The notes below the pieces were generated by a model. The model saw only the letters and a program-made list of their open reading frames with translations, was not told where the DNA came from and ran no database searches. Made by a program: the position numbers and the translations under genes. Shown here piece by piece: positions 45,656 to 54,840 of a DNA stretch of 64,000 bases. Each line of letters starts with the position of its first letter. The first letter of the stretch is position 1. This DNA comes from Streptomyces sp. CB02009 (lineage in GTDB: Bacteria > Actinomycetota > Actinomycetes > Streptomycetales > Streptomycetaceae): assembly GCF_001905825.1 (NCBI RefSeq), contig NZ_LIVV01000001.1:599299-663298 (forward strand), in the 5' to 3' direction.

Positions 45656-47083
45656 CTAACTCTGGGTGACCGGCGCTGACTCGGGGCCCGGCGCGTCGGC
45701 CGACGACGACGTGTCGTCCTGCGGGGTGATGCCGTCCGACGTCGTGGTGTCCGAGGTCGTGGTGTCCGGCGGGGGCGTGTCGGACGACGGGGTGGACGGG
45801 GACGACGGGGACGTGTCCGGGGGTGATGTCGGCGGCGACGACGTCGATTCCGAGGGGGTGACCGTCGACGGGCACGGCGACGGTGTCACGCCGTCGCGCG
45901 GCGTCGGGGTCTCGTCGCCCGTCACCGTCACGCACGGCACCGGTGTCGAGGGGGAGACGGACGGGGACGTCGAGGTCGAGGTGGACGGAGACGCCGAGGT
46001 CGACGGGGACTTGGTGGGCGGCGGCGGGGTCGGCTTGTCCTTCGTGCCCGTGTCCCCGTGCTGCCGTGCGAACCAGCTGTCGTCCTCCGGGTCGTACACC
46101 ACGAAGATGTTCACGACCGTCACCGACGGTGCGACCACGACCACCTGGCTGGAGTTGTAGCCCGGCCACGGCGTGCCGGTCGTCTTCGGCGACTTCTGCG
46201 CCACGGGAAGGGTCAGCGGGTTGCCGCAGGCGCAGCGGACCCGCGGCACTCCGCGGTCGTCGACCAGGACCGCCGTGCCGGCCTGGAGCACCGACTGGTA
46301 CGCGGTGGCCGCGCCGTTCCTGAAGCCGTGGTTCGTCACGCGGGTGTCGGCCCGGAGCTGAAGCGGGGTCAGGGAGCGCAGGTAGCCGGGCACCTGGTCG
46401 GCCTGGATGCCCAGGGTGGAGGCGAAGGCGGCGTTCTTCGCGGGCTCGCCGGAGAGATAGCGGACCTGCTGTTCGACGTCGCAGCTGGCCACCGACTGCG
46501 TCCCGCCGTAGAGGCCGGGTGTCGAGCCCGACACCTCGGGGGTCGCCGAGCTGGTGCGGGGAGGCAGTGAGGCCGGTGAGGCGGAGGCCGGCTGGGTGCG
46601 CGCCGTCGACTTGGTGAACGGGTCGGGGCCGGACGCGGCCGCGTTCTGGAGGAACACCTCGCCGCCGCCGGAGCCCCCGGTGTCGCTCTTGTCGTCGGGG
46701 CTGTTGGTGAGCACCACGGCCAGGGCGGCCGCCGCGACGACGACGGCCGTGACGGAGGCGACCTTGGGGACGGAACGCCACCAGGGGCCCTTGCCCCGGC
46801 CGCCGTTCGGCGGGGTGCCGGGGGTGCCGGGCGTGCCGTCGCCGGAACCGCCTGCTCCGCCGGGTCCACCCGGACCGCCGGAGCCGCCTGAACCGCCTGA
46901 ACCGCCGGAGCCGCCGGAGGAGCCGCCGCCGCCCGAACCGCCGCCCGCGCCGCTGCGGGGCGGACCTGGGGGCGGTGGCGGGTGTCCGGCGGATCCCGGG
47001 CGTGCGCCCGGGCCCGAGAGCGGGCCCGAGGGGGGACCTGCGGGAGGGACCGACGGAGGGCCGGACGGCGGGTGGGAAGTCAC
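45656..47083 (-). CDS. DUF6777 membrane-anchored protein with Pro/Gly- and Ser/Thr-rich ends
   Basis: Encodes 475 residues. A Pro/Gly-rich cytoplasmic N-terminus (about 1-105), one membrane segment (VASVTAVVVAAAALAVVLT), then an extracytoplasmic DUF6777 domain (about 155-320: GLYGGTQSVASCDVEQQVRY, FRNGAATAYQSVLQAGTAVL, NPLTLPVAQKSPKTTGTPWP). A long Ser/Thr/Pro tail follows, probably wall-spanning or glycosylated. GTG 47083 follows AAAGGGA. Divergent from the streptophobe gene. Confidence 0.8.
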   Translation of the reverse strand: MTSHPPSGPPSVPPAGPPSGPLSGPGARPGSAGHPPPPPGPPRSGAGGGSGGGGSSGGSGGSGGSGGSGGPGGPGGAGGSGDGTPGTPGTPPNGGRGKGPWWRSVPKVASVTAVVVAAAALAVVLTNSPDDKSDTGGSGGGEVFLQNAAASGPDPFTKSTARTQPASASPASLPPRTSSATPEVSGSTPGLYGGTQSVASCDVEQQVRYLSGEPAKNAAFASTLGIQADQVPGYLRSLTPLQLRADTRVTNHGFRNGAATAYQSVLQAGTAVLVDDRGVPRVRCACGNPLTLPVAQKSPKTTGTPWPGYNSSQVVVVAPSVTVVNIFVVYDPEDDSWFARQHGDTGTKDKPTPPPPTKSPSTSASPSTSTSTSPSVSPSTPVPCVTVTGDETPTPRDGVTPSPCPSTVTPSESTSSPPTSPPDTSPSSPSTPSSDTPPPDTTTSDTTTSDGITPQDDTSSSADAPGPESAPVTQS

Positions 47084-47179
47084 GTTTTTCCCTTTCTTCC
47101 GTTCCGGGCCCATTGTGTGCGCCGAACGGTGGGTACCCGCAAGCGGAGGACCCCGAGTGGCAGAACACGAGCGCCCAGG

Positions 47180-47228
47180 CCTGCGAGCGCCCCGGCCTGC
47201 GAGCGCCCCGGCCCTGCGAGCGACCCGG
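47180..47228. repeat. Three 16-bp tandem repeats upstream of the streptophobe gene
   Basis: CCTGCGAGCGCCCCGG at 47180-47195 and 47196-47211, then CCTGCGAGCGACCCGG at 47213-47228. Intergenic, within 47084-47369, where no gene is supported. Confidence 0.85.
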
Positions 47229-47369
47229 CACACCAGCGGCCTGGCGCACGAGCGGCCTTGTGCCCGTCCGGTGCTTGCCCGGTGCCCGCCCGGCCGGTCG
47301 GCGCGGGGTCCGTACCCGTGCGGTCCCGTCCGCAAGCGGCCGACCGGCACCGGTACTAGCGTGGGCAGG

Positions 47370-48755
47370 GTGAGCAGTCGGCTCCCCACCTCCACGCGGC
47401 CCGCCGCGACCACCACCGGGCTCCTCGCCCGTGTCGGCCTGCAGTCCCTGGCCGCGGTGGTCGCCGGCTTCGTCGCGATGGGCGTCGTCGCGGGCCTCGG
47501 CCTCTGGGCCGCGGGCGCGGGCGACCTGCCCGGCGGCTTCACCGCCGTCCTGGCCGCCGTCGTCGTCATGGCCGGGGGCGGCAAGGTCGAACTCTCCGGC
47601 GACGCCGGAGGCCTCGCCGGAACCCAGGCCGAACTGACCGCGATGCCGCTGACCGTCACCCTGGTGGGCGCACTGGTCGTCGGCTACTGCTTCCTGCGGC
47701 CCCTGCGGCACCACGCCGTGGCCGAGTCCCGCGAACTCCTGCTCCGCGCCGTGAGCACGGTCGTCCTCTGGCTGGTGGCCCTGGCGGGAGTCTCCGCCGT
47801 CGCCCGGCACGACTTCCCCCTCACCATCGGCGGCGGGGAGGACCAGGACGCCCTGATGGACATCTTCGGGGAGCTGCTGGACGCCGTGAACCCGACGGTC
47901 GGCTTCCGCACCGACGTCGGACCGACCCTCTTCTACGGGCTGCTGTGGATCCTCGGCGTGCTCGTCGTCGCGCTCCTCGTGTCCCGCAGGACCCCGCTGC
48001 CGCCCCGGCTCGTCCGCTACCACGAACCCGTACGGCCGGCGGCGCACGCGATGCTCCTGCTGCTCCTCGCGTACGTGGTCGTGGGGCTGGTCATCGGCGT
48101 GGTGGTCGCGGCGACCAAGGGCCACGCCGCGGAGACCTTCGCCGTCCTCCTGCTCGGCCTGCCCAACGTCACCTGGCTCGCGCTCGGCGTCGGCATCGGC
48201 GGCTCCTGGGAGGGCCGGGTCGACGGCCCGTTCGGCCTGCCGATGCCGCAGATCCTCGACGCCGTCCTGCGCCAGGGCGACGGCACGGGCGACAGCACGG
48301 ACCTCTCGACGATCGACCTGGGCTCGCTCGCGGCGGAGGACGCGCGGGCCTGGTGGCTGCTCCCGGTGGCGGCCGTCCTGGTCCTCGCGGCGGCCTTCCT
48401 TGCGGCGGTCCGCTCCCCGGCGAGAACCAGGATCTGGCAGCACGCCCTGCACCTGGGCATCGCGTTCGCGCTGACGATGCTGGTCGTCACCCCTCTGACC
48501 CTGGTGGAGGCCCGCCTCGGCCTCTCGGTCCTCGGCATCGGCGACCTGGACGCCCTGGGCGGCGAGGTGATCCTCCGCCCCCACATCTGGAAGACGGTCG
48601 GCTTCGCCCTGCTCTGGGGCCTGTTCTTCGGCTTCCTGGGCGGCCTGCTCGCCACCCGTGTCCGCCGCAAGGGCGAGGCGGACACCAGGACCGGGCCTCC
48701 GCCGCCGGCGCGGCCCGGGAAGCAGAACGGTCCCGGCGTGCCGCCGCCGACCTAG
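47370..48755 (+). CDS. Streptophobe-family membrane protein
   Basis: Encodes 461 residues with roughly ten membrane segments, including LQSLAAVVAGFVAMGVVAGL, AMLLLLLAYVVVGLVIGVVV and WLLPVAAVLVLAAAFLAAV. It has the conserved soluble loop VMAGGGKVELSGDAGGLAGT and WEGRVDGPFGLPMPQILDAV. The streptophobe family is confined largely to streptomycetes and has no known function. GTG 47370 is chosen; GTG 47361 is possible. Its close partner is the divergent DUF6777 gene. Confidence 0.82.
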   Translation: MSSRLPTSTRPAATTTGLLARVGLQSLAAVVAGFVAMGVVAGLGLWAAGAGDLPGGFTAVLAAVVVMAGGGKVELSGDAGGLAGTQAELTAMPLTVTLVGALVVGYCFLRPLRHHAVAESRELLLRAVSTVVLWLVALAGVSAVARHDFPLTIGGGEDQDALMDIFGELLDAVNPTVGFRTDVGPTLFYGLLWILGVLVVALLVSRRTPLPPRLVRYHEPVRPAAHAMLLLLLAYVVVGLVIGVVVAATKGHAAETFAVLLLGLPNVTWLALGVGIGGSWEGRVDGPFGLPMPQILDAVLRQGDGTGDSTDLSTIDLGSLAAEDARAWWLLPVAAVLVLAAAFLAAVRSPARTRIWQHALHLGIAFALTMLVVTPLTLVEARLGLSVLGIGDLDALGGEVILRPHIWKTVGFALLWGLFFGFLGGLLATRVRRKGEADTRTGPPPPARPGKQNGPGVPPPT

Positions 48756-48918
48756 CGCGGCCCGAGCGCTCCGCCGCCGGGACGACAGAGACGACCGAGG
48801 CGACAGGGAGCACAGGGGCGACGGGGGTGAACCCGGCTTCGGAGCGGGGTGAACCCGGCAAGCGAGAGGCGCCGCGGACCCTTCGCGGCGGCGCCCGCGG
48901 CCAGTACCGTGAGGAACA

Positions 48919-48956
48919 GCCCGGTCCCGCGCCTCCCCCCGTGCGCGGGACCGGGC
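48919..48956. terminator. Bidirectional terminator
   Basis: A perfect 14-bp stem GCCCGGTCCCGCGC / GCGCGGGACCGGGC with a 10-base loop, between convergent streptophobe and lipoprotein genes. GGGGTGAACCCGGC is also duplicated nearby (about 48825-48860). Confidence 0.8.
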
Positions 48957-48970
48957 GCTGTGCCGGGTGC

Positions 48971-50077
48971 CTACGCGGCGCTCTCGGCGAAGTCCCCCTC
49001 GAACTCCCCGTCGAAGCCGTCCTCGATGCCCTCGTCCGGCATCATGGCGCCGAAGAAGCCGCCCATGAGCTCCTCCAGGTTCATCTCGGTCGCGCCGGCC
49101 GGGGCCACCGGCTTCGTGCCGCCGCTCATCTTGAGCACGAGGCCGAACTTCTTGACCTTCGCGTTCTCGGCCAGCTTGGCGAGGTCGACGTACACCTCGG
49201 TCAGCTCGCCGTTCTTGAGCGTGAAGTCCGCCGAGACCTTGGTGTCGGGGGTGTCCTTGAGGTCCTTGTCCGTCGGCAGGTCCATGCCGGGCGGCAGGTC
49301 CTTGGCGAGCGGACGGAGCTCGCCGATCATCTCGGTGAGCAGGGTGCGGAGCGGGGCGGTCGCGGTGATGTGCTCGGTGCCGTCCTCGCCGCCGGCGGTC
49401 TTGAAGTCGACCTCGCGGGCGATGACCTCGCGGAGCGCCTCCACGAGCTTCTTCTGCGTCTTGGGGTCCAGCGAGGGCTCCGCCGACGGCTTGGCACCGG
49501 GGGCCTCGCCCATCTCCCCGGCCATGTCCCGGCCGGCCTTCTCCATCTCCTTGGTGTTGAGCTTGACCCACTCGCCGTCGAGCACCTTCTTGAGGCCCTT
49601 CGCCTCCGGAGGCAGCTGGTCGGCGGGCGGCATGGGCGAGCCCAGCGCCTTGCTCAGGGCCTTGACGTCGGACCGGACGTACATGAAGTCGCCGATGACC
49701 CGGTAGTCGAGGAGGTCACCGCTCGGGGTGCTGACCTTCATGGCCATACCGACGAAGTCCTTCTCCTCGGACTCGTCGAGCGCCTTCTTCGACTCCACCG
49801 TGACGCTGATCTTCGCACCGCTGATCAGCTCGGCGGCCTCGTCGGGGATCTCGTCGCCGGGCTCCGGGTCGGACTCGGCGTCCATCAGCTTGATGGTCTT
49901 CGCGTCGACGTCCAGGTCCAGCTCGAAGGAGACCGACTTCTCCTTGCCCAGCTTCTCGAAGGCCTGGTCCAGCTTCTTCCCGGCAGAGAGCTGCTCCACG
50001 GTGCCGCAGGCGGCCGAACCCGCCAGGACGGCGCCGACGACTGCGGTGGCGGTGAGGGTCTTGCGAATAGCGGTGAT
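48971..50077 (-). CDS. Lipoprotein (LprG/LppX-like), apparently starting at ATC
   Basis: About 368 residues. A short signal peptide (RKTLTATAVVGAVLAGSAAC) ends in a lipobox cysteine. The mature part has alternating beta strands and acidic helices (LDQAFEKLGKEKSVSFELDL, ISVTVESKKALDESEEKDFV, DTKVSADFTLKNGELTEVYV), typical of the LppX_LprAFG-like lipoproteins that carry lipids. No in-frame ATG, GTG or TTG fits. GAGGAG is followed 6 bases later by ATC (50075-50077), the best-placed codon; an ATT four codons further in is the alternative. Confidence 0.82.
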   Translation of the reverse strand: MTAIRKTLTATAVVGAVLAGSAACGTVEQLSAGKKLDQAFEKLGKEKSVSFELDLDVDAKTIKLMDAESDPEPGDEIPDEAAELISGAKISVTVESKKALDESEEKDFVGMAMKVSTPSGDLLDYRVIGDFMYVRSDVKALSKALGSPMPPADQLPPEAKGLKKVLDGEWVKLNTKEMEKAGRDMAGEMGEAPGAKPSAEPSLDPKTQKKLVEALREVIAREVDFKTAGGEDGTEHITATAPLRTLLTEMIGELRPLAKDLPPGMDLPTDKDLKDTPDTKVSADFTLKNGELTEVYVDLAKLAENAKVKKFGLVLKMSGGTKPVAPAGATEMNLEELMGGFFGAMMPDEGIEDGFDGEFEGDFAESAA

Positions 50078-50226
50078 GATGGTCTCCTCGTAGGTTCGAT
50101 CACCGGCGTGATCGAACAGAAGACCTACGACTGTGCCGAATGGTTGCCCCGGTCCCCGTGTTCCCTGCGTCACCCCGTTCCCGGGCCGCCACGAGGAGGG
50201 AGGCCGCCGGAGACCGGGGTGGGGAG

Positions 50227-50784
50227 TCAGGAGGCGACCCGTGTCACCTCGGTGATCCGGCAGGCGACGGGCTCGTCGACCTGGGTCAGGCTCTGGGCCC
50301 GCTCGTGGGCGACCTGATCGGGAGCCAGGTGGGTGACCGCGGCGTGCGCCTCGGTGAGGCGCTCGCCCGACGCCGCCGTGAACTCCACGCCGATGACGTA
50401 GTCGCTCGGCTTGCTGCTGCGGTTGGTGACGTCCAGTTGCGCGTGCGGCCACTTCGTCCCGGCGTCCACCTGGCAGGCCGTGATCCGCACGTCCCCGGCG
50501 GGCCCGTCCGGATCGTCCCGAGCGGGGTCGTCCACCGAGACCACGAGGGCGACGAGGCCGATCACCGCGAGCAGCGCGAGGCCGCCGAGAACGAGGCCGA
50601 CGACCAGACAGGTCCTCGACCTCCGCGGCGGCTGCGGTGGCACGCCGCCCCAGCCGCCGCCCGGGGGAGGCGGCGGACCGCCCCGTCCGCCGTCCCGGGA
50701 CGGCGGACGACCTCCCGGGCCGCCGCCGGGGGGAGGCGGCTGACCGCCCCAGGGCGGGGGCTGCTGACCAGGTGTGACTCCCAT
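50227..50784 (-). CDS. Membrane protein with Pro/Gly-rich cytoplasmic tail and extracellular domain
   Basis: Encodes 185 residues. A Pro/Gly/Arg-rich N-terminus (to about 60), one membrane segment (CLVVGLVLGGLALLAVIGLV) and an exported beta-rich domain (RITACQVDAGTKWPHAQLDV, KPSDYVIGVEFTAASGERLT) resembling FxLYD-like domains. Function unknown. ATG 50784 follows GAGGAAGG by 8 bases. Confidence 0.72.
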   Translation of the reverse strand: MGVTPGQQPPPWGGQPPPPGGGPGGRPPSRDGGRGGPPPPPGGGWGGVPPQPPRRSRTCLVVGLVLGGLALLAVIGLVALVVSVDDPARDDPDGPAGDVRITACQVDAGTKWPHAQLDVTNRSSKPSDYVIGVEFTAASGERLTEAHAAVTHLAPDQVAHERAQSLTQVDEPVACRITEVTRVAS

Positions 50785-50949
50785 GCCCGTCACCTTCCTC
50801 GAACGCCTACCTCCACAGTGCTCCCGGAGAGCCGCGCGAGCAGGTCGACGAGCGCGCGCGGGGGCGGTCCCGGCGTGCGTACCGCGGAACCCGGACCGAC
50901 CCCTCCCGCCGGGGCGCCCGGCGCGAGGAGCAGTGGTGCCGGGGCCGCG

Positions 50950-51345
50950 TCACGCGACGGCGGTGCCCTCGAGCTCGACCAGCTGGCCGGGGACCGCCAG
51001 GCGCGTCACCCCGAGCATCGTGGTGGCCGGTGCCACCCCGGCGGCGCCCAACCGGCCCGCCAGCTCGCCGTAGTGCCGGAAGAGCAGGTCGACGTCGGTC
51101 GTGTAGACGTTGAGCCGTACGAGGTTCGCGAGGGACATCCCGGCCTCACCGAGCACGGCCTCGACGTTGTCGATGCTCAGCGCCAACTGCCCGGCCATGT
51201 CGCCGTCGTGCAGGGGCTTGCCCTCGTCGCTCATCGCCGTCTGGCCCGAGACGTACAGGGTCCGCGTGTGCCCGGAGACGAGCTCGCCCTGGTTGAACCC
51301 CATCTCCACCGACCACGTCACCGGGTTGACCGCGGTTCGCTCCAT
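50950..51345 (-). CDS. RidA-family protein
   Basis: Encodes 131 residues. RidA proteins deaminate reactive enamine/imine intermediates from amino-acid metabolism. Conserved parts: GHTRTLYVSGQTAMSDEGKP, DMAGQLALSIDNVEAVLGEA, LVRLNVYTTDVDLLF. The usual C-terminal Arg-containing motif is replaced by TMLGVTRLAVPGQLVELEGT, so it is an atypical subgroup and the reaction is not certain. ATG 51345. Confidence 0.82.
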   Translation of the reverse strand: MERTAVNPVTWSVEMGFNQGELVSGHTRTLYVSGQTAMSDEGKPLHDGDMAGQLALSIDNVEAVLGEAGMSLANLVRLNVYTTDVDLLFRHYGELAGRLGAAGVAPATTMLGVTRLAVPGQLVELEGTAVA

Positions 51346-51360
51346 CGCCACATCAGCTCC

Positions 51361-51383
51361 ATTCGATTCGTTCGATTCGTTCG
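51361..51383. repeat. Short tandem repeat (ATTCGTTCG)
   Basis: ATTCG followed by two ATTCGTTCG units, in the gap between the RidA gene and the divergent WYL regulator. It is less GC-rich than its surroundings. Confidence 0.85.
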
Positions 51384-51509
51384 ACCCATGTCGTTCCATG
51401 GGGAGTCCGTACGTCCAGCGCCGCGGCGGCCGCCCGCTCCGATGCCGTGCTCACGAGCCTGCCAACAAATCACGACACCCTTGGTCATGTATTCCGTTAG
51501 CGTTCTCGC

Positions 51510-52490
51510 ATGCGCGCCGACCGGCTGGTTTCCCTGGTGCTCCTGCTCCGTCAGCGCGGTCGCCTGACCGCGGACGCGCTCGCCCGCGAGCTGGGGGTGT
51601 CCACCCGTACGGTGCTGCGCGACATCGACGCGCTCTCCTCCGCCGGCGTCCCCGTCTACGCCGAACGCGGCCGGCACGGCGGCTTCGCGCTGCTGCCCGG
51701 CTTCCGGACCGAACTCACCGGACTGAACCACGACGAGGCCCTCGCTCTGCTGACCGCCGGACCGGGCCGCGGGGAGCAGGCGTTCGGCCTCGGCTCGGCG
51801 CGGGCCTCGGCCGTGCGGAAGGTCCTCGACGCGCTGCCCGAGAACCACCGGACCACCGCGAGCGACGCCGTCCAGCGCTTCCTGGTCGAGCCGGAGGCGG
51901 ACCTGCTCTCGCGCAGGGCGGTCGCCGACGAGGTGGCGGCCACCACGATGAGGGAGGTCCGGCGCGCGGTGCTCGCCGGACACAGGCTGCGCATCCACTA
52001 CGCGGCCACGGGCCAGGAACCGGAGTGGCGCACGGTGGACCCGGTCGGTCTGGTCACGGTGCGGGGCCGGGGCTACCTGCTGGCCACACGAGCGGGGGCG
52101 GACCGCACGTACCGGCTGTCGCGGGTGCTGGCCGCCGAGGAACTGGCCGAGACGGCCGAGCGGCCCCAGCGGGTCGACCTGGACCGGATCTGGCGGGAAC
52201 GCTCCGCGCGGTTCCTCAGCGACGGCCACCTCACCGTCCTGGTCCGGGTGAACCCGGCGCGCCGCGAGGACCTGCTCGACACCGCCGTGGCCGTCCGCGC
52301 CGAAGAGCCGGACGCGGACGGCCGGCTGCGTCTGGAGCTGACCTACCAGGACGCACGGCACGCCGAATGGGCCCTGTGGCAGCTCGGCATGGACGCGGAA
52401 GCGCTGGCACCGCAGTCCCTGCGTGCCGCCCTGCGCGACCGTGCCACCGCGCTCGCCGACCGTTACATGGCCCCCGATGCCGCAGAATGA
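51510..52490 (+). CDS. WYL-domain transcriptional regulator
   Basis: Encodes 326 residues. A helix-turn-helix of HTH_11 type (about 5-60: RLVSLVLLLRQRGRLTADAL, STRTVLRDIDALSSAGVPVY) is followed by a WYL domain (about 140-225: LRIHYAATGQEPEWRTVDPV, RGYLLATRAGADRTYRLSRV) and a WCX extension. WYL domains bind nucleic-acid or nucleotide ligands. Divergent from RidA, which it probably controls. Confidence 0.88.
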   Translation: MRADRLVSLVLLLRQRGRLTADALARELGVSTRTVLRDIDALSSAGVPVYAERGRHGGFALLPGFRTELTGLNHDEALALLTAGPGRGEQAFGLGSARASAVRKVLDALPENHRTTASDAVQRFLVEPEADLLSRRAVADEVAATTMREVRRAVLAGHRLRIHYAATGQEPEWRTVDPVGLVTVRGRGYLLATRAGADRTYRLSRVLAAEELAETAERPQRVDLDRIWRERSARFLSDGHLTVLVRVNPARREDLLDTAVAVRAEEPDADGRLRLELTYQDARHAEWALWQLGMDAEALAPQSLRAALRDRATALADRYMAPDAAE

Positions 52491-52547
52491 GGCCGCGCAG
52501 GCGGCCCGGCGGGCCGAAGCGGGGGCGAACGAGGGTGTGGGGACGGG

Positions 52548-54536
52548 ATGTTGCTGAGAGCGCTCGACGCGGTGGAGTGGGCCGGCCTTGAGACGGGCAG
52601 CCCGTCGGAACCGGTCGCTGACGTCCGGCGGGCTCTTCGTCGACTCGTCACGGCAGGGGCGGCGGCGACGGAAGAGGACACCTACCCCCTCTACGCGCTC
52701 GTCGCGAGGGACGGTGGCGAGCCGCCGTCCGCGGCCGCGGTGGCCCTGCCGTTCGTCATCGCCCTCGCCGCCGACCCCGGTCTGCCGGTCGTGGTGCGCC
52801 GCGCACTCGTCGACGTGCTGGTGGCGATGCGGACACCCGCACCGAACAGCGAGGACTGGTCCGGGGCGTGGGTCCTGCTCGCGGACCCCGAGCCGGCCGT
52901 ACGGCGGGCGGCGACGGCACTGTCCGGGGGAACCGGGAGACTCCTGGAGCGATGGCGGGTGGAGACGGACCCGACGGTACGGCTGCCGCTGCTGCTCGCC
53001 CTCGGAGAGGAGGTCGCCGCCGGACGGGCCGGGGAGCGGGCCGATGAGGTGCGGGCGGTGCTGGCCGACCTGCTGGACACCGACGACCCCGTCCTGTGGG
53101 TGGCGGCCGTGCACGCCTCGGCGGGACTCGACCGCGACCTGCCCGTCCGGCACATGGACAGGCTGATCGCGGTGTTCTCCGACCCCGCCCTGAGACCGCG
53201 GTTCGAAGAGGTCTGGCACACCCCGGACGTCGACGGCCCCTGGACCCGCGAGGACCTGGTGCGGTCGACGGCCGAACTGCTCGCGCACGACGTCGACGCC
53301 GCACTCTCCTTCGTCGTCACGCTGATCGAGACGTCCCGACGCTCGGCGGACACCGCGCTGTGCCGGGAGGCACTCGACGCGGCGTGGCTCCTGCTCTCCG
53401 ACAAGCGGTCCACGGAGGCCGTCCTGCTGCCGCTCGCCGGCGCACTGCTGACCGACGCGGACGGGCCCGTACGGCTGAGGGCGGCGAACATCCTCGCGGT
53501 GCTCGGCCGGGCGGCGGCCCCTTACGCCGACGCGCTCGCCGGACTGCTCGACGACGACGCGTCCGACGACCTCCTGGACGGAACGGTCCGGGAGTTCGCC
53601 CGGTGGGCACTGACGCGGATCGACGACACGCGCGCCCTGCCGGGGCTGATCGAGCAACTCCGCGCGCAGGAGGAGGAGCAGGGCCGGGGCTACGTCGTCA
53701 GTGAGCCCAGACGGCCGGAGACCTGGGAGGTCCTGACACCCCTGCGCGCGCACGCGGACGTCCTGCTGCCCGCCATGCTGGAGACGATCCGGGAGAGCGG
53801 GCCCGCATCCGGTGCGACCCGCACGTTCCTCGGCGTGCTGGAGGCCTGGGGCGGGGGCGTACGGGCAACTGCGCTGCCCGACCTCCTCCCGCTGCTCACC
53901 GACACCCGGACCTCGGTCACGGTGCTCAGGCTGCTGGCGGCCATGGGACCTGCCGCTGCTTCGGCCGCACCCGCCGTGCGCACCTGTCAGGTCCTGGACC
54001 ATCCGGGCAACCACGCACTGGTGGCCCGGACCGTGCTGCGGATCGGCGGGGACCGAGAAGCCTTGCTGAGGGCAGCCGGCGAGGCGGTCCTGCAGGCGGA
54101 GGACTCCTGGGGCGCATCCCTCACCGCCCTGGCCGAGTTCGGTCATGACGCGGCGCCCTACGCGGACGGGGTGCGGGCCGTGATGGAGAACGGCCCGCAC
54201 TGGTACCGGCTGACCGCGGCGATCACGCTCTGGGAGATCACCGGAAGGGTCCGACCGACCCTGGAAGTCCTGGAGGAGTTCATCCTGCCGATCGCCGGCG
54301 GCGGAGAGGACTACGGGTTCTTCCGGGACGCCCTCAGGGCGGTGATCCGCATGGGCGTGATCAGCCCGGCGATCCGCACGGCGCTGCTGACGGTGCGGCA
54401 GTCGGAGCGTCGCCTGTGCGTGGAATGGTCCTACCCCAGGATCGTCCAGGACAAGGAGCTGCGCGGCCTGGTCGAGGAGGCCCTCGGGCGTGCGGATGCC
54501 GCCGCTCCGGCGGACACCGTCAGAACAGGCTTCTGA
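52548..54536 (+). CDS. HEAT-repeat protein
   Basis: Encodes 662 residues built almost wholly of helical HEAT-like repeats, e.g. DPEPAVRRAATALSGGTGRL, DADGPVRLRAANILAVLGRA and PYADALAGLLDDDASDDLLD. No catalytic motif or membrane segment. Probably a scaffold; function unknown. Its 3' end overlaps the leftward 51-residue gene by 17 bases. Confidence 0.8.
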   Translation: MLLRALDAVEWAGLETGSPSEPVADVRRALRRLVTAGAAATEEDTYPLYALVARDGGEPPSAAAVALPFVIALAADPGLPVVVRRALVDVLVAMRTPAPNSEDWSGAWVLLADPEPAVRRAATALSGGTGRLLERWRVETDPTVRLPLLLALGEEVAAGRAGERADEVRAVLADLLDTDDPVLWVAAVHASAGLDRDLPVRHMDRLIAVFSDPALRPRFEEVWHTPDVDGPWTREDLVRSTAELLAHDVDAALSFVVTLIETSRRSADTALCREALDAAWLLLSDKRSTEAVLLPLAGALLTDADGPVRLRAANILAVLGRAAAPYADALAGLLDDDASDDLLDGTVREFARWALTRIDDTRALPGLIEQLRAQEEEQGRGYVVSEPRRPETWEVLTPLRAHADVLLPAMLETIRESGPASGATRTFLGVLEAWGGGVRATALPDLLPLLTDTRTSVTVLRLLAAMGPAAASAAPAVRTCQVLDHPGNHALVARTVLRIGGDREALLRAAGEAVLQAEDSWGASLTALAEFGHDAAPYADGVRAVMENGPHWYRLTAAITLWEITGRVRPTLEVLEEFILPIAGGGEDYGFFRDALRAVIRMGVISPAIRTALLTVRQSERRLCVEWSYPRIVQDKELRGLVEEALGRADAAAPADTVRTGF

Positions 54537-54675
54537 CGAAGTCGAAGAACCAGTTCATGCCGATGACCACGAGGATCGCGAGCCCGATCAGGACCACGGA
54601 GAACCAGGAGCAGCCGCCCCCCGCGTCCACCTGGTGCTCGTCCCGGCCGCCCAGCTCTCCGTCGAACAGGTCCAC
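54520..54675 (-). CDS. 51-residue single-pass membrane protein
   Basis: A short leftward gene: acidic hydrophilic N-terminus (DLFDGELGGRDEHQVDAGGG) then a membrane segment SWFSVVLIGLAILVVIGMNW and tail FFDFVRSLF. GTG 54675 follows GGAGAGGGGACGGAC. Its last 17 bases overlap the HEAT gene end. Too short for usual ORF thresholds. Codon use and signals look real; function unknown. Confidence 0.65.
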   Translation of the reverse strand: MDLFDGELGGRDEHQVDAGGGCSWFSVVLIGLAILVVIGMNWFFDFVRSLF

Positions 54676-54840
54676 GTCCGTCCCCTCTCCCCGTCCCCGG
54701 GCCGCACCCGGCCCCTCGGCCCGTACGGACGCACTTTCGCACGCCCGGGTTCCGGGGCCGAAGGGGCCGCGTACTCAGACGGGTACTCAGGAACGCGGGG
54801 CGGGTACCCGGGTGGTGAGGCGGGGCGACCGCCGCACTGG

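Noticed and set aside
45399..49571. A 1390-codon open frame on the minus strand
   Set aside because: It crosses both strands' real genes (DUF6777, streptophobe, lipoprotein) in a shadow frame with His/Arg/Gly-rich, non-protein-like composition. High GC makes long stop-free shadow frames common.
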